A DNA stretch of 64,000 nt from Lysobacterales bacterium (GCA_017302135.1 JAFLDZ010000004.1:186001-250000); one strand, 5' to 3'; shown: positions 25,685 to 34,251, counted from the stretch's first letter. Numbers and translations: made by a program. The notes: generated from the sequence alone by a model not told the origin.

Positions 25685-25889
25685 TCGGCGCAGAGCTGCT
25701 ACCGGTGTCATGGGGCGCGCGCGCCGCGCACCTTTGCTTGTGATCGTCGTGGGAAGCCTGTGCGCCAAAGGCGCACCCTATGGACGTGCCGGTGGGCTGC
25801 GTGTGATGTTCTGCGCGGACCCTTCCGGCGCGCTATGCTTGATTCATCAGCCATCCGGGTCGCCCGGATGGGATCATCCGGGTACATCG

Positions 25890-26282
25890 ATGAGCAATCC
25901 ACGGGAAATCCCTCAGGAAGTGGTCGCGGCCCTGATGCGCGGCGACAAGATCGGCGCGATCAAACTGATCCGGGAAGCCACGGGCGGCGATCTCAAGGGT
26001 GCGATGGCCATGATCCAGACCTATGCGCAGCAGATGGATGCCGCCAACAAGCAGCGCGACCGCATCCGCAGCGATGACGGTCATGGCGAGGTGTCGAGCA
26101 AGCGCGGCGCCGAGCTCAGCGACCACCTCAGCAAAGGCCTCAGCGAAGGGCGCGCCGAGCGCGATGCGCTGATGAACAGGACGCGCCCGCCGACGGTGAT
26201 GGCCGGTGATGGCACGTCGCACCATTGGGTGTGGCTGCTGTTGGGCATCTTCGCGATCGCGATGTGGGTCTATCTCGACTGA
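25890..26282 (+). CDS. Small protein with L7/L12-like N-terminal domain and C-terminal membrane helix
   Basis: A 130-residue protein. Residues 5-45 (PQEVVAALMRGDKIGAIKLIREATGGDLKGAMAMIQTY) resemble the C-terminal domain of ribosomal protein L7/L12 (KIxVIKxVRExTGxxLKEA). A charged, probably disordered middle follows, and residues about 110-128 (HWVWLLLGIFAIAMWVYL) form a single membrane helix near the C-terminus. The ATG at 25890 is chosen because the upstream open frame has no conserved look. Tail-anchored topology with a cytosolic L7/L12-like head is inferred; function unknown. Confidence 0.68.
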   Translation: MSNPREIPQEVVAALMRGDKIGAIKLIREATGGDLKGAMAMIQTYAQQMDAANKQRDRIRSDDGHGEVSSKRGAELSDHLSKGLSEGRAERDALMNRTRPPTVMAGDGTSHHWVWLLLGIFAIAMWVYLD

Positions 26283-26339
26283 CCGGTCTTCGCGACGCAT
26301 CCGGACGCAGCCATTGCGGCGAGCGTCTACAATGCGTTC

Positions 26340-27152
26340 ATGCCCTGGAAAAAAACGCCGCCTTCTTCGCCTTCCCCTCCGGCACCCGCCGAGCCCGCGC
26401 GCCAGCGCCGTGATGTCGAGTTGCGCGTGTACGGTCTGAATGCGGTGCGCGCGGTGTTCGCGCGGCGGCCGCAGGCGATCCGAAAACTGTATCTGGCCGA
26501 AGCGCGCATACCCCAACTGCAGCCGCTGCTGAAATGGTGCGTGGCCAACCGCGTCGGCTATCGCGTGGTCGAACAGGACGATCTGCAGAAACTCGCGGCC
26601 AGCGCGCACCACGAGGGCGTGGTCGCGGAAGTGCTGCGCGATGAGCCGCTGTCGCTGTCGCCGTGGCTGCGCGAGCTGCCGCCCGGTCCGTGCTGCGCGC
26701 TGTGGCTCGATGGCGTTGGAAATCCGCACAATCTCGGCGCGATCCTGCGCTCCGCCGCGCATTTCGGTGTCGCGGCTGTGCTGCTGCCGAAGCATTCGAC
26801 CTTGACGATGTCGGGCGCGGCTGCGCGCGTCGCGGAGGGCGGTGCCGAATGTGTGCCGTTCGTGCGTCTGGGGCGTGAGGACAATTCGATCGCGCAGTTG
26901 CACGGTGCGGGTTTTTCGCTCGCGGCGACGGTGGTTCGGGGTGCGGCCGATCTATTCGCGACCAAGCTGCCGGAGCGGTTGATTTATGTGCTTGGCGCTG
27001 AAGGCGAGGGAATGGATGCGGAGCTCGCGAAGGCTTGTGATCTGCGGGTGTCGATTCCTGGTAGTGGGGCGGTGGAAAGTCTGAATGTGGCGGCTGCGAC
27101 TTCGGTGTTGTTGGCGGAGTGGTATCGCGGGGTTTGCAATCAGCGGAAGTGA
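26340..27152 (+). CDS. TrmH/SpoU-family RNA 2'-O-methyltransferase
   Basis: A 270-residue SpoU (SPOUT) methyltransferase. A substrate-binding N-terminal domain (VYGLNAVRAVFARRPQAIRKLYLAE, LAASAHHEGVVAEV) precedes the knotted catalytic domain. Motif 1 is DGVGNPHNLGAILRSAAHFGVAAVLL, motif 2 LGAEGEGMD and motif 3 the SAM-binding IPGSGAVESLNVAAATSVLLAEW. The family methylates ribose 2'-OH in rRNA or tRNA; which nucleotide is not clear, and it is closer in layout to YfiF-type proteins than to canonical RlmB. The N-terminal Pro-rich extension is about 20 residues. Confidence 0.88.
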   Translation: MPWKKTPPSSPSPPAPAEPARQRRDVELRVYGLNAVRAVFARRPQAIRKLYLAEARIPQLQPLLKWCVANRVGYRVVEQDDLQKLAASAHHEGVVAEVLRDEPLSLSPWLRELPPGPCCALWLDGVGNPHNLGAILRSAAHFGVAAVLLPKHSTLTMSGAAARVAEGGAECVPFVRLGREDNSIAQLHGAGFSLAATVVRGAADLFATKLPERLIYVLGAEGEGMDAELAKACDLRVSIPGSGAVESLNVAAATSVLLAEWYRGVCNQRK

Positions 27153-27201
27153 TGGTGTGTGGAGTCCATGCGGCATTTCATGGTGCTGCTGATATCGATG
27201 C

Positions 27202-27804
27202 TTGATGGTGGGCGGGTAAGGCCTGGCTCCTTTTTCGCGCTGGTGCGCGAGTTACTTTCTTTGGCGCAAAGAAAGTAACCAAAGAACACATTTCACGTCC
27301 AATTCTAAACTGCCATCTGAGGCGAAGCCGGAATTTTTCGATGAGGCGTCCTGCCTCATCGAAAAACGGCGCACGTCCTGTGCGCCGCCCTACGGGTCTC
27401 CAATCAGGGGATAGATAACAGCGTCTTCAATATCGCCAGGACGTTTACCATCAGGTGACAAGAGATCAATACAACTTCTATTGGAAACCGCACCAGCCGC
27501 ACATCAATTTAAAAAACATGCAAACGCAAGCTCTTTTGCCTGAATTTCTGGAGTCTTTTTCCTCCCATCTATATTCTGACTGTCGCACAGTCTGGCCTAG
27601 GTCGTAGACCCGGAGGGCGGCGCACAGGACGTGCGCCGTTTTTCGATGAGACAAGGATGTCTCATCGAAAAATCCCGGCCATCTCGCAGGTCGCTGTTTC
27701 GAATTGGACTTGGAATGTGTTCTTTGGTTACTTTCTTTGCGCCAAAGAAAGTAACTCGCGCACCAGCGCGAAAAAAGCGCCAAGCCTTACCCGAGCACCA
27801 TCAA
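27202..27804. repeat. Large imperfect inverted repeat (about 600 bp) with nested hairpins
   Basis: Arms of about 200 bp (27202-27399 and 27606-27804) are inverted copies of each other, with about 206 bp of lower-GC DNA between. Each arm contains three short hairpins in the same order: a 13-bp palindrome GTTACTTTCTTTG-GCG-CAAAGAAAGTAAC, a 14-bp stem starting TTTTTCGATGAG, and CGGCGCAC-GTCCT-GTGCGCCG. No transposase or terminal target duplication is seen. This fills the 691-bp gap between the methyltransferase and RebB genes. It resembles the RAYT/REP-type or other non-autonomous elements of Xanthomonadaceae (inference). The short ORF on the minus strand at 27478-27783 is probably not a gene. 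Confidence 0.85.
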
Positions 27805-27843
27805 ACACCGTTATCAGCAGCACCACGAAACAGCCAGGCAACA

Positions 27844-28503
27844 TCAAGCCAACTGTTTGATCGCCTGCAACACTTTAGCGTAATCCTCAGCCTTCTCCGG
27901 CTCGCGGATCATCGCACCCAACACAACCGATAGCGCCGATTCCTGCAGAATCGACAACAGATTCGCGTGACTGACCCGATTCATCGTCTCGATCGCATGC
28001 GCCATCGCATCCACGGCGCTGTGCAGACCGGTCACGAATGCATGCGCGTTGCCCAACACCGCATCGTTGGAAAACTTCACCGCCGCCTGGATCTGATCCA
28101 CGATCTCGTGCCCGGTGGTGTCGACGTCGGCGGTCATCGCCTCTGGCGCCATGGCGACAGCGGATGCCTTCGGCGCGGTATCGCCGCGAAACGCGTTCAG
28201 CATGGTCAACAGGCTGGTGATGTTGTCGGAGACGCCGGCCTGCCCGAAATGTTCGGTCGCGCCGGCTGCAGCGGTGGTGTTGAGCGAGTAGATCTGCATC
28301 ACACCCTGGTTCGCGGCGGCCTGCGCCAGCGCGTTCTGCTGTTGCTGCGCCGCGACCGCGTTCTCGAACAGGAGGCCGGTCGAGTGCGCCACCGCCTGAT
28401 AGATCGACCCCATCGCGAACGCGGGGGCTTCTGCGAGCACTTTCACGTTGCTCTGGGTGACGGAATCGGTGATCTGCGAATCGACGGCGGTCGGGAATGC
28501 CAT
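27844..28503 (-). CDS. RebB-family R-body protein, extended form
   Basis: A 219-residue protein. Residues 1-75 (AFPTAVDSQITDSVTQSNV, ..., ENAVAAQQQQNALAQAAANQGVMQIYSL) match the RebB/killing-trait family, whose members polymerise into refractile R-bodies. The usual RebB is about half this length; here a second helical part (residues 120-219, NDAVLGNAHAFVTGLHSAVDAMAHAI...) is added. AAGGAG lies 6-9 bases upstream of the ATG at 28503. No rebA, rebC or regulator gene is nearby, so whether it forms R-bodies is unknown. The gene lies just beyond the large inverted repeat. Confidence 0.8.
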   Translation of the reverse strand: MAFPTAVDSQITDSVTQSNVKVLAEAPAFAMGSIYQAVAHSTGLLFENAVAAQQQQNALAQAAANQGVMQIYSLNTTAAAGATEHFGQAGVSDNITSLLTMLNAFRGDTAPKASAVAMAPEAMTADVDTTGHEIVDQIQAAVKFSNDAVLGNAHAFVTGLHSAVDAMAHAIETMNRVSHANLLSILQESALSVVLGAMIREPEKAEDYAKVLQAIKQLA

Positions 28504-28594
28504 GGCTCTCTCCTTGATCCTGCGGTTTTGATGCGTGGCGTTTTGATGTGTGGAGTGGTGATGTGCGGTGGGGAATGCGCCGCAGCGAAGACGG

Positions 28595-30043
28595 TCAAGG
28601 TGCTGCGGGCGCCGGCTTCGGCGCGCTGCCGAAACCACCGTCCGCCGATGCAGCGAGATACGCGAACACGGCATAGGCGGCGGTGTTCTGCGCAAGCGCT
28701 GCCGGATCGATCTTGTCGAGCGTGTCGTCCGGCGTGTGGTGAAGATCGAAGTAGTCGGTGCCGTCCTGTCCCAGCCATGCCCAAGCGGCGCCTTCAGCGG
28801 CGATCGGGCCGACATCCGGGCCTGCACCGCCCTTGGCCATGGTGTCGATGCCCAGCGGTTTCAGCGCTTCGGCGATCTGCGCGACGGCGGTGGCCGCATG
28901 CGCTGCGGCGCCGGTGTTGAAGGCGTAGATGCGGCCGGCGCCGAAGTCGCTTTCGGCGACCAGCTGATGCTTCGCCACGTCGGTCTTGTATTGCGCGGTG
29001 TAGGCTTTGCCGCCGTACAGGCCCTGTTCTTCGTTGGCGAAGGCGATCACCCGGATCGTGCGCGCGGGCCGCTGCGCTTTCGGCAGTTGGCCGATGAGAT
29101 GTCCGGCCGCCATCGTGATCGCTATACCGGCCCCGTCGTCGATCGCGCCGGTGCCGAGATCCCAGGAATCGAGATGACCGCCGATCACGACCACTTCCTC
29201 GCGCAGCTTGCGATGGCTGCCGGTGATTTCGCCGATCACGTTGAACGACTCCGCAGTGCCGTCCCAACCGCAGTCGAGGGCGACGCGCAGGCGCACGGGC
29301 GGCCCCAGTGCGACGAGTCGCGAGAGTTGTTCTGCATCCGGTACCGACAGTGCGGCGGAAGGAATCGGTGTGAGGCCGTCATCGAAACGGGTGACGCCGG
29401 TGTGCGGATTGCGGTGGCTGTCGGTGCCGGCGGAGCGCATCACGAAGGCGAGGGCGCCGGCACGAATCGCCGCCGAAGGGCCGCGGCTGCGCACGCGGCT
29501 GCCCGGACCGTAACCGCTGCCGTCGCGGGCGCGTTCCATCCGGTAATCGACGAAGGCGATCCTGCCGGCGAGCGAACCCGCAGGTGCGGCTTCCAACGCG
29601 GCGAGGTCGGCGAAGCGCACCACCTCGGCTTCGACCGTACCGCCGGGGCTGCCGCCCAGCGCGGTCAGCGTCAGCGGCTGCGCGTTTGCGCCGACGACTT
29701 CGCCGCGTTCGCTGCGACGCACCCATTTGGGAAAACCCACCGGCTGCAGCCAGACCTTGTCGTAGCCCAGCGCCTTGAATGTCGCTTCGGCCCAGCGCAC
29801 TGCGCGCGCATCGGCTTCGCTGCCCGCCAGACGCGGCCCGACTTCGGTGGTCAGCGACTCCACCACCTGCCATGCGGTCTTGTCCTGCAGCGTGCGTTCG
29901 CGCAGTTGCGCGACGTTCGCCAAGGCTTCGTTGGCGATGCGGGTTTCGCGTGGTTCCGCCGCGAGTGCGATGCCGGACAGAGCGATGGTGGAGGAGGCGA
30001 GCATGCCTGCGACCAGGACGAAACGGATCGGACTCGAACGCAT
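28595..30043 (-). CDS. M28-family zinc metallopeptidase, exported
   Basis: A 482-residue secreted peptidase. Residues 1-28 form a signal peptide (FVLVAGMLASSTIALSGIALA). A PA-type insertion domain lies in the middle (LAGRIAFVDYRMERARDGSG). The two-zinc site is readable as GGHLDSWDLGTGAIDDGAGI, NEEQGLYGG, ESDFGA and LHHTPDDTLDKID, giving the His-Asp-Glu-Asp-His set of M28 aminopeptidases. The ATG at 30043 has GGGGAA just upstream. It probably removes N-terminal residues from extracellular peptides; whether it is carboxypeptidase-like is not decided. Confidence 0.9.
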   Translation of the reverse strand: MRSSPIRFVLVAGMLASSTIALSGIALAAEPRETRIANEALANVAQLRERTLQDKTAWQVVESLTTEVGPRLAGSEADARAVRWAEATFKALGYDKVWLQPVGFPKWVRRSERGEVVGANAQPLTLTALGGSPGGTVEAEVVRFADLAALEAAPAGSLAGRIAFVDYRMERARDGSGYGPGSRVRSRGPSAAIRAGALAFVMRSAGTDSHRNPHTGVTRFDDGLTPIPSAALSVPDAEQLSRLVALGPPVRLRVALDCGWDGTAESFNVIGEITGSHRKLREEVVVIGGHLDSWDLGTGAIDDGAGIAITMAAGHLIGQLPKAQRPARTIRVIAFANEEQGLYGGKAYTAQYKTDVAKHQLVAESDFGAGRIYAFNTGAAAHAATAVAQIAEALKPLGIDTMAKGGAGPDVGPIAAEGAAWAWLGQDGTDYFDLHHTPDDTLDKIDPAALAQNTAAYAVFAYLAASADGGFGSAPKPAPAAP

Positions 30044-30147
30044 GAAAGATTCCCCGGCCGGAAACACAAGAGGCCGCGAGCGTATCAGCCCGCGGCCTCC
30101 GCAGTCATGCCGCGCGAGTCATATCCCGATAGGACTTGCGATCGGGC

Positions 30148-30558
30148 TTACTTCTTCAGCGAATCGCGGATCTCGCGCAGCAGCAGCACGTCTTCGGCCG
30201 GCTCGGCCGGCGGAGCGGCGGCTTCGGCTTTCTTCAGCCGGTTCATGACCTTGATCACCATGAACAGCACGAACGCGATGATGGTGAAGTCGATGATGGT
30301 CTGCAGGAACGCGCCGTATTTGATCGCGACCGCAGCGGCGGTTTCCTTGCCGTCCGGACCGAGGACCGCGTCCTGCAGCACGTAGGCGAGATCGCTGAAA
30401 TTCACGCCGCCGGCCAGATTGCCGATGATCGGCATGATCACGCCATCGACCAGCGAACTGACGATCTTGCCGAATGCGCTGCCGATGATGACGCCGACCG
30501 CCAGGTCGACGACGTTGCCCTTCATCGCGAACTCTTTGAACTCATTGATCATGCCCAT
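30148..30558 (-). CDS. mscL: Large-conductance mechanosensitive channel MscL
   Basis: A 136-residue channel protein, the usual length. The N-terminal helix [28 protein letters not shown] leads into TM1, the periplasmic loop carries [22 protein letters not shown]2 is [25 protein letters not shown], and the cytoplasmic bundle ends in [12 protein letters not shown]. It forms a pentamer that opens at high membrane tension to release solutes on osmotic downshock. A start at Met3 (30552) is possible; both give the same family start. Confidence 0.97.
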   Translation of the reverse strand: MGMINEFKEFAMKGNVVDLAVGVIIGSAFGKIVSSLVDGVIMPIIGNLAGGVNFSDLAYVLQDAVLGPDGKETAAAVAIKYGAFLQTIIDFTIIAFVLFMVIKVMNRLKKAEAAAPPAEPAEDVLLLREIRDSLKK

Positions 30559-30638
30559 GGAACCGCTCTCCCCGAGGTGGATGTGGGCGCGAGTCTAGCT
30601 TCCGGAAGCGGGCTTGTGCAGGCAATCGGCGCTATTTT

Positions 30639-31385
30639 TCAGCGCGGTGGCGCGATCCGGCATTCGAGGCGGATCAGGTCGTCCAGGCTGCCTTCGCAGA
30701 GATCTCCGGGCTGCAGCGCGGCCACGCCCGCAGGCGTGCCCATGAAAACCAGATCGCCGGCGCACAGGGCGTAGAGCTTCGACAGCTCGTGCAGGATGTC
30801 GGGGACATCCCAGATCAGCTGATCGAGGCGCGATTCCTGGCGCAGCGTGCCGTTGACCCGCAGCGACAGCGTGCGCGGTGCGAGCTCGCCCACTTCGCTC
30901 GCCGGCAGCAGCGCACTGATCGGTGCCGACTGGTCGAAGGACTTGCCTGTGTCCCACGGCAGACCTTTGGCCTTGGCGGCGGTCTGCAGATCGCGGCGGG
31001 TCAGATCCAGGCCGATGCCATAACCGAAGATCAGCGCCCCGGCCTGCGCCGGATCGAGTACACCGGCCGGCGCATCGCGACCGAGTGCGACGACCAGTTC
31101 GATCTCGTGATGCAGATCCTGCGTGCCCGGCGGGTAGGCGGCGACGCCATCGATGACCAGCGCATCGGCGGGTTTGAGGAAGAATACCGGCATGCCGCGA
31201 TCGGCTTTCGAGGCCGGCGCGGTGGCGCCCATCTCGCGGGCATGGTCGGCGAAATTGCGGCCGACGCAGTAGACGCGGCGGACCGGGAACATGCCCAGTA
31301 ACGCCGGCCCGGAAACGGTGGCGCCGCGTACGGGAACGCGCGCCGCTGCCGGCGCGGGGATGATGTCGTGGATGTGATCGTTCAT
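30639..31385 (-). CDS. Fumarylacetoacetate-hydrolase (FAH) family protein
   Basis: A 248-residue FAH-fold enzyme. The metal-binding Glu pair is in HHEIELVVALGR, and typical family motifs follow: YGIGLDLTRRDLQ, GLPWDTGKSFDQSAPI and DLVFMGTPAGVAALQPGD. FAH proteins hydrolyse or tautomerise acylpyruvates and related diketones with Mg2+; the family also includes oxaloacetate tautomerases and decarboxylases, so the substrate is open. Cytoplasmic, stand-alone gene downstream of the small membrane protein gene. Confidence 0.9.
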   Translation of the reverse strand: MNDHIHDIIPAPAAARVPVRGATVSGPALLGMFPVRRVYCVGRNFADHAREMGATAPASKADRGMPVFFLKPADALVIDGVAAYPPGTQDLHHEIELVVALGRDAPAGVLDPAQAGALIFGYGIGLDLTRRDLQTAAKAKGLPWDTGKSFDQSAPISALLPASEVGELAPRTLSLRVNGTLRQESRLDQLIWDVPDILHELSKLYALCAGDLVFMGTPAGVAALQPGDLCEGSLDDLIRLECRIAPPR

Positions 31386-31440
31386 GGCTGCATGATCGCC
31401 CGCGCGATGGCGGCGCGTCGAGAGCCGCAGGGCGGAGAAC

Positions 31441-31740
31441 TCAGCGCCCGGCGGTCAGCATCGGTTTGCGCAGCACCCGGTATTCGGCATCGAGCGGGCG
31501 CGTTTGTTTCGCGATAGGTTTGCCGCGCTGACGCCACAGTCGATACAGCAGGCCACCGCCGAGCATGGCCGCGCCGATCATCAGTCCGAACACCAGCAGC
31601 ACCGCGAGCAGCGCCACGCCGAACAGCGCCAGCACCACGCGCAGCACGCGATGGCGCGGCTTGCGCGGGGCGAAGAAATCACCGGCGCGGCGACGGCCGG
31701 AACGGAATGCGGGAATCGAGAAAAAGCGGTGAGCGCGCAT
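31441..31740 (-). CDS. Small single-helix membrane protein
   Basis: A 99-residue protein with a strongly basic N-terminal third (FRSGRRRAGDFFAPRKPRHRVLR), one or two closely spaced helices (VVLALFGVALLAVLLVFGLMIGAAMLGGGLLYRLW) and a basic tail. Start chosen at the ATG at 31740 rather than 31761. No family recognised; predicted inner-membrane location. Confidence 0.6.
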   Translation of the reverse strand: MRAHRFFSIPAFRSGRRRAGDFFAPRKPRHRVLRVVLALFGVALLAVLLVFGLMIGAAMLGGGLLYRLWRQRGKPIAKQTRPLDAEYRVLRKPMLTAGR

Positions 31741-31800
31741 GCGGATATTGTCGTGACACACTATGGGCCAGCGGCCGGTCGCCGCAGTATCGGACGCTCG

Positions 31801-32193
31801 ATGACCGAAGGTGTGAGAACTTCGTTAAACCCCGAGTGCGCCGCAGCCAAGTCGCTGCCGGCGCTGGACGATCTGCCCGATGGCGGATTGCTGGAGGTGG
31901 AGGCGGAGATCGACGGCGTGGCCGAATCGCTGATCCTGCATCGCAAGGGCGACAGCGTGCGTGCATGGCTGAATATCTGCCCGCACGCGGGCCGGCGTCT
32001 GGATTGGGCGCCCGGCAAGTTTCTGATGTCGAAAGACGGTCTGCTGGTCTGCGCCGCGCATGGCGCGAGCTTCGAGCTGCACGCGGGCGCCTGTGTCGCC
32101 GGCCCCTGTCGAGGCGACTCGCTGCGCGCGGTGGCGGTGGATGTTGTGGAGGGCGTGGTGTCGGTTCGTGGCCTGGATCAACGACCTGCATAA
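31801..32193 (+). CDS. Rieske [2Fe-2S] domain protein
   Basis: A 130-residue single-domain Rieske protein. The cluster ligands are the CPH of NICPHAGRRLDW (C-x-H) and the CAAH of LVCAAHGASFEL (C-x-x-H), about 20 residues apart. There is no membrane helix, so it resembles the soluble ferredoxin-like Rieske components rather than bc1. It may pass electrons to an oxygenase not encoded nearby. ATG at 31801. Confidence 0.88.
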   Translation: MTEGVRTSLNPECAAAKSLPALDDLPDGGLLEVEAEIDGVAESLILHRKGDSVRAWLNICPHAGRRLDWAPGKFLMSKDGLLVCAAHGASFELHAGACVAGPCRGDSLRAVAVDVVEGVVSVRGLDQRPA

Positions 32194-32338
32194 AGCGGCA
32201 TCGTAGCGATCGCGATTCCGGTCGAGGTCAAGGCTTCTTGTCGGCGGAAATTCTGGTCGGTGCCGGTGTCGCGTCCTTGGATGATAGAGTCCGGGCGAGT
32301 CTTCCCATCCCGGCATCGGCCGAACAACGGGCAACGCC

Positions 32339-33121
32339 ATGACGAAATCCGCCGCATTCGCGCTGCTGCTGTCGTTCATGCCTGTCGCGGGCTCGTCGGC
32401 TTCCGACAGGAACCAGGCGCCGCCGCCGGCATCGCACTGCTTCAGCGCGCGCGATGTGCGGGAAGTGCGGCAGAGCGATCCGCAGACGCTGGCCATCCGT
32501 CTGGGCGATGGCGCCCGCTATCGACTGGAGTTGGCCGATGCCTGTCCCGGCGCGATGCGCGCTGAGGGGCTGCGGCTGACCAGCCGGCAAGGCTGGATCT
32601 GCGGCAGCAACGAGGAAATCCTGGACATGGGCGCACGCCAGTGCGCGGTCGCGGGTCTGGCGCGGATCGACGCGCGCGAGTACGCCGAGCATGCCCTGCG
32701 CAGCGATCGACAGGGCGGCAACGTTGCCGAGTTGGCCACCCTCGAAGTGCGCGGCAAACGTCGGCGCGGTTTCGGCGGCACCACCGCCTACTGCGTGGAT
32801 GCGCGGTACATGCGCGGCTGGAGCGAGGACAAGGGCGACCTCATCGTCGAAATGTCGGCGAAGCGCAGCGGCGGCAACCGGTACTACCGCATGGAACTGG
32901 GCGGCAGTTGCAACGAGATGTCTTCATCCAACCATATGCAACTGGTCTCGGGTGTAGGCACGAACGCGATCTGCGGCAACATCGGCGATCGCGCGCTGTT
33001 CACGCGCGACGAAAACATCGGTGGCGTCCTGCGGCCCCGGACCGAGGGCTCGCTGGCGGCGCAGTACGGATGCACGATCCGACAGGTCTACCCGCTGCTG
33101 CCGGGCGAAGATTCCGAATAA
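32339..33121 (+). CDS. Exported protein with two DUF6491-like repeats
   Basis: A 260-residue protein with a signal peptide (residues 1-20). Two similar halves are visible: residues about 33-95 (HCFSARDVREVRQSDPQTLAIR..., with a SCPG-like DACPGAM and WICG) and about 150-215 (AYCVDARYMRGWSEDKGDLIVEM..., with GGSCNEM and AICG). Each half has a leading Cys followed by a basic position, a middle Cys and a final CG, the pattern of DUF6491 (named from memory). The duplication suggests a two-domain secreted protein; function unknown. Confidence 0.6.
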   Translation: MTKSAAFALLLSFMPVAGSSASDRNQAPPPASHCFSARDVREVRQSDPQTLAIRLGDGARYRLELADACPGAMRAEGLRLTSRQGWICGSNEEILDMGARQCAVAGLARIDAREYAEHALRSDRQGGNVAELATLEVRGKRRRGFGGTTAYCVDARYMRGWSEDKGDLIVEMSAKRSGGNRYYRMELGGSCNEMSSSNHMQLVSGVGTNAICGNIGDRALFTRDENIGGVLRPRTEGSLAAQYGCTIRQVYPLLPGEDSE

Positions 33122-33132
33122 CGTGGATCGTC

Positions 33133-33195
33133 ACGCATGCACTCGATAGGTATGCACTCGATAGACACGCAGTCCATAAGCGTGCAGTCGATGCC
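33133..33195. repeat. Degenerate tandem repeat of about 15 bp
   Basis: About four degenerate copies of the unit GTATGCACTCGATAG lie between the preceding gene and arginase. The first two copies are near-identical; the others have drifted. It is in the short gap after the DUF6491-like gene. Confidence 0.5.
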
Positions 33196-33222
33196 GGCAC
33201 GAGCAAGGTGCATCGACGACGC

Positions 33223-34143
33223 TCAATCCCGCATCAGCGTCGACTTGCCGAACAGGCTTTCCACCAGATCCACCGCGAGTTCGGCGGTGCCGTTGTGGTT
33301 GTCCAGCGCGGGGTTCAGTTCGACGATGTCCAGCGAACCCATGCGTCCTGTGTCGGCGATCATTTCCATCACCAGTTGCGCTTCGCGGTAGTTCGGGCCG
33401 CCGGGCACGGTGGTGCCGACGCCGGGGGCGATGCTGGGATCGAGGAAATCGACGTCGAAACTGACGTGCAGGTGGGTGTTGTCGTCGATGTCTTCCAGCG
33501 CTTCGGCCATCGCGCGCTTCATCCCGACCTCGTCGATGTAGCGCATATCGTAGATGTCGAGTCCGTAGTCCTTCACCAGCCGTTTCTCGCCGGCGTCGAC
33601 CGAGCGGATGCCGATCTGGCGGATTTCGTCGGGACGTATCGCCGGTGCGCTGCCGCCCAGGTGCACCAGTTCCTCGGGGCCGATGCCGCAGAGACAGGCG
33701 ACCGGCATGCCGTGGAGATTGCCTGAAGGCGTGACATCGCTGGTGTTGAAATCGGCGTGGGCGTCGAGCCACAGCACGCGGAGCTTTTTGCCGGTGTCGC
33801 GGCAGTAGCGGGCGACGGCGGTGATCGAGCCGACGCCCAGGCAGTGGTCGCCGCCCAGTACGATCGGCATCCGGCCTGCGCGCAGCTCGGCGCCGACCGC
33901 ATCCATCAGTGACTTGTTCCAGGCGACGACTTCCTGCAGATGACGGTAACCGTCGGTGGGCGGCAGCCAGGGATTCGAGGGGCCGGGCAGATTGCCGCGA
34001 TCGGTCACGTCCACGCCGCGCGCGCTCAGCGCTTCGCCGAGGCCGGCGATGCGCAGGGCATCAGGCCCCATGCGCGCACCGCGATGGCCGGCGCCGATGT
34101 CGGTGGGGACGCCGATCAGGGACACGGGCGGGAAGCTGCGCAT
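33223..34143 (-). CDS. Arginase (ureohydrolase family)
   Basis: A 306-residue arginase converting arginine + H2O to ornithine + urea. The two-Mn site is formed by GGDHCLG (H), WLDAHADFN (D, H, D) and SFDVDFLDPSIAPG (D, D). The opening VSLIGVPTDIGAGHRGARMGPDALR and the SGNLHGMP substrate-loop motif support arginase rather than agmatinase. Cytoplasmic, stand-alone gene next to a tRNA. Arginine could also be used elsewhere in this genome by the CtlX-like hydrolase at about 44 kb. Confidence 0.95.
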   Translation of the reverse strand: MRSFPPVSLIGVPTDIGAGHRGARMGPDALRIAGLGEALSARGVDVTDRGNLPGPSNPWLPPTDGYRHLQEVVAWNKSLMDAVGAELRAGRMPIVLGGDHCLGVGSITAVARYCRDTGKKLRVLWLDAHADFNTSDVTPSGNLHGMPVACLCGIGPEELVHLGGSAPAIRPDEIRQIGIRSVDAGEKRLVKDYGLDIYDMRYIDEVGMKRAMAEALEDIDDNTHLHVSFDVDFLDPSIAPGVGTTVPGGPNYREAQLVMEMIADTGRMGSLDIVELNPALDNHNGTAELAVDLVESLFGKSTLMRD

Positions 34144-34175
34144 GGCTGGAATCCTGCAGGAAAAACGAAGGGGGA

Positions 34176-34251
34176 TGGTGCCGACAGTCCGATTTGAACG
34201 GACGACCTACCGCTTACAAGGCGGTTGCTCTACCAACTGAGCTATGCCGGC
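34176..34251 (-). tRNA. tRNA-Thr (anticodon TGT)
   Basis: A 76-nt tRNA on the minus strand. Acceptor arm GCCGGCA / TGTCGGC (one G-T pair) with encoded CCA; D-loop AGTTGGTAGA; anticodon stem ACCGC / GCGGT around loop CTTGTAA, so anticodon TGT; T-loop GTTCAAATC. All arms fold properly. Confidence 0.97.

Noticed and set aside
21347..25768. Very long open frame (1473 codons) on the minus strand opposite the RND adaptor and pump.
   Set aside because: Rich in Arg, His, Gln and Asp with no hydrophobic pattern or known motif, as expected of the reverse frame of a high-GC gene. The plus strand encodes a complete RND adaptor and pump.
27478..27783. 101-codon ORF on the minus strand within the large inverted repeat.
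   Set aside because: It runs through the hairpins of the right arm and into the spacer, has no ribosome site of note, and its sequence is just a reading of the repeat.
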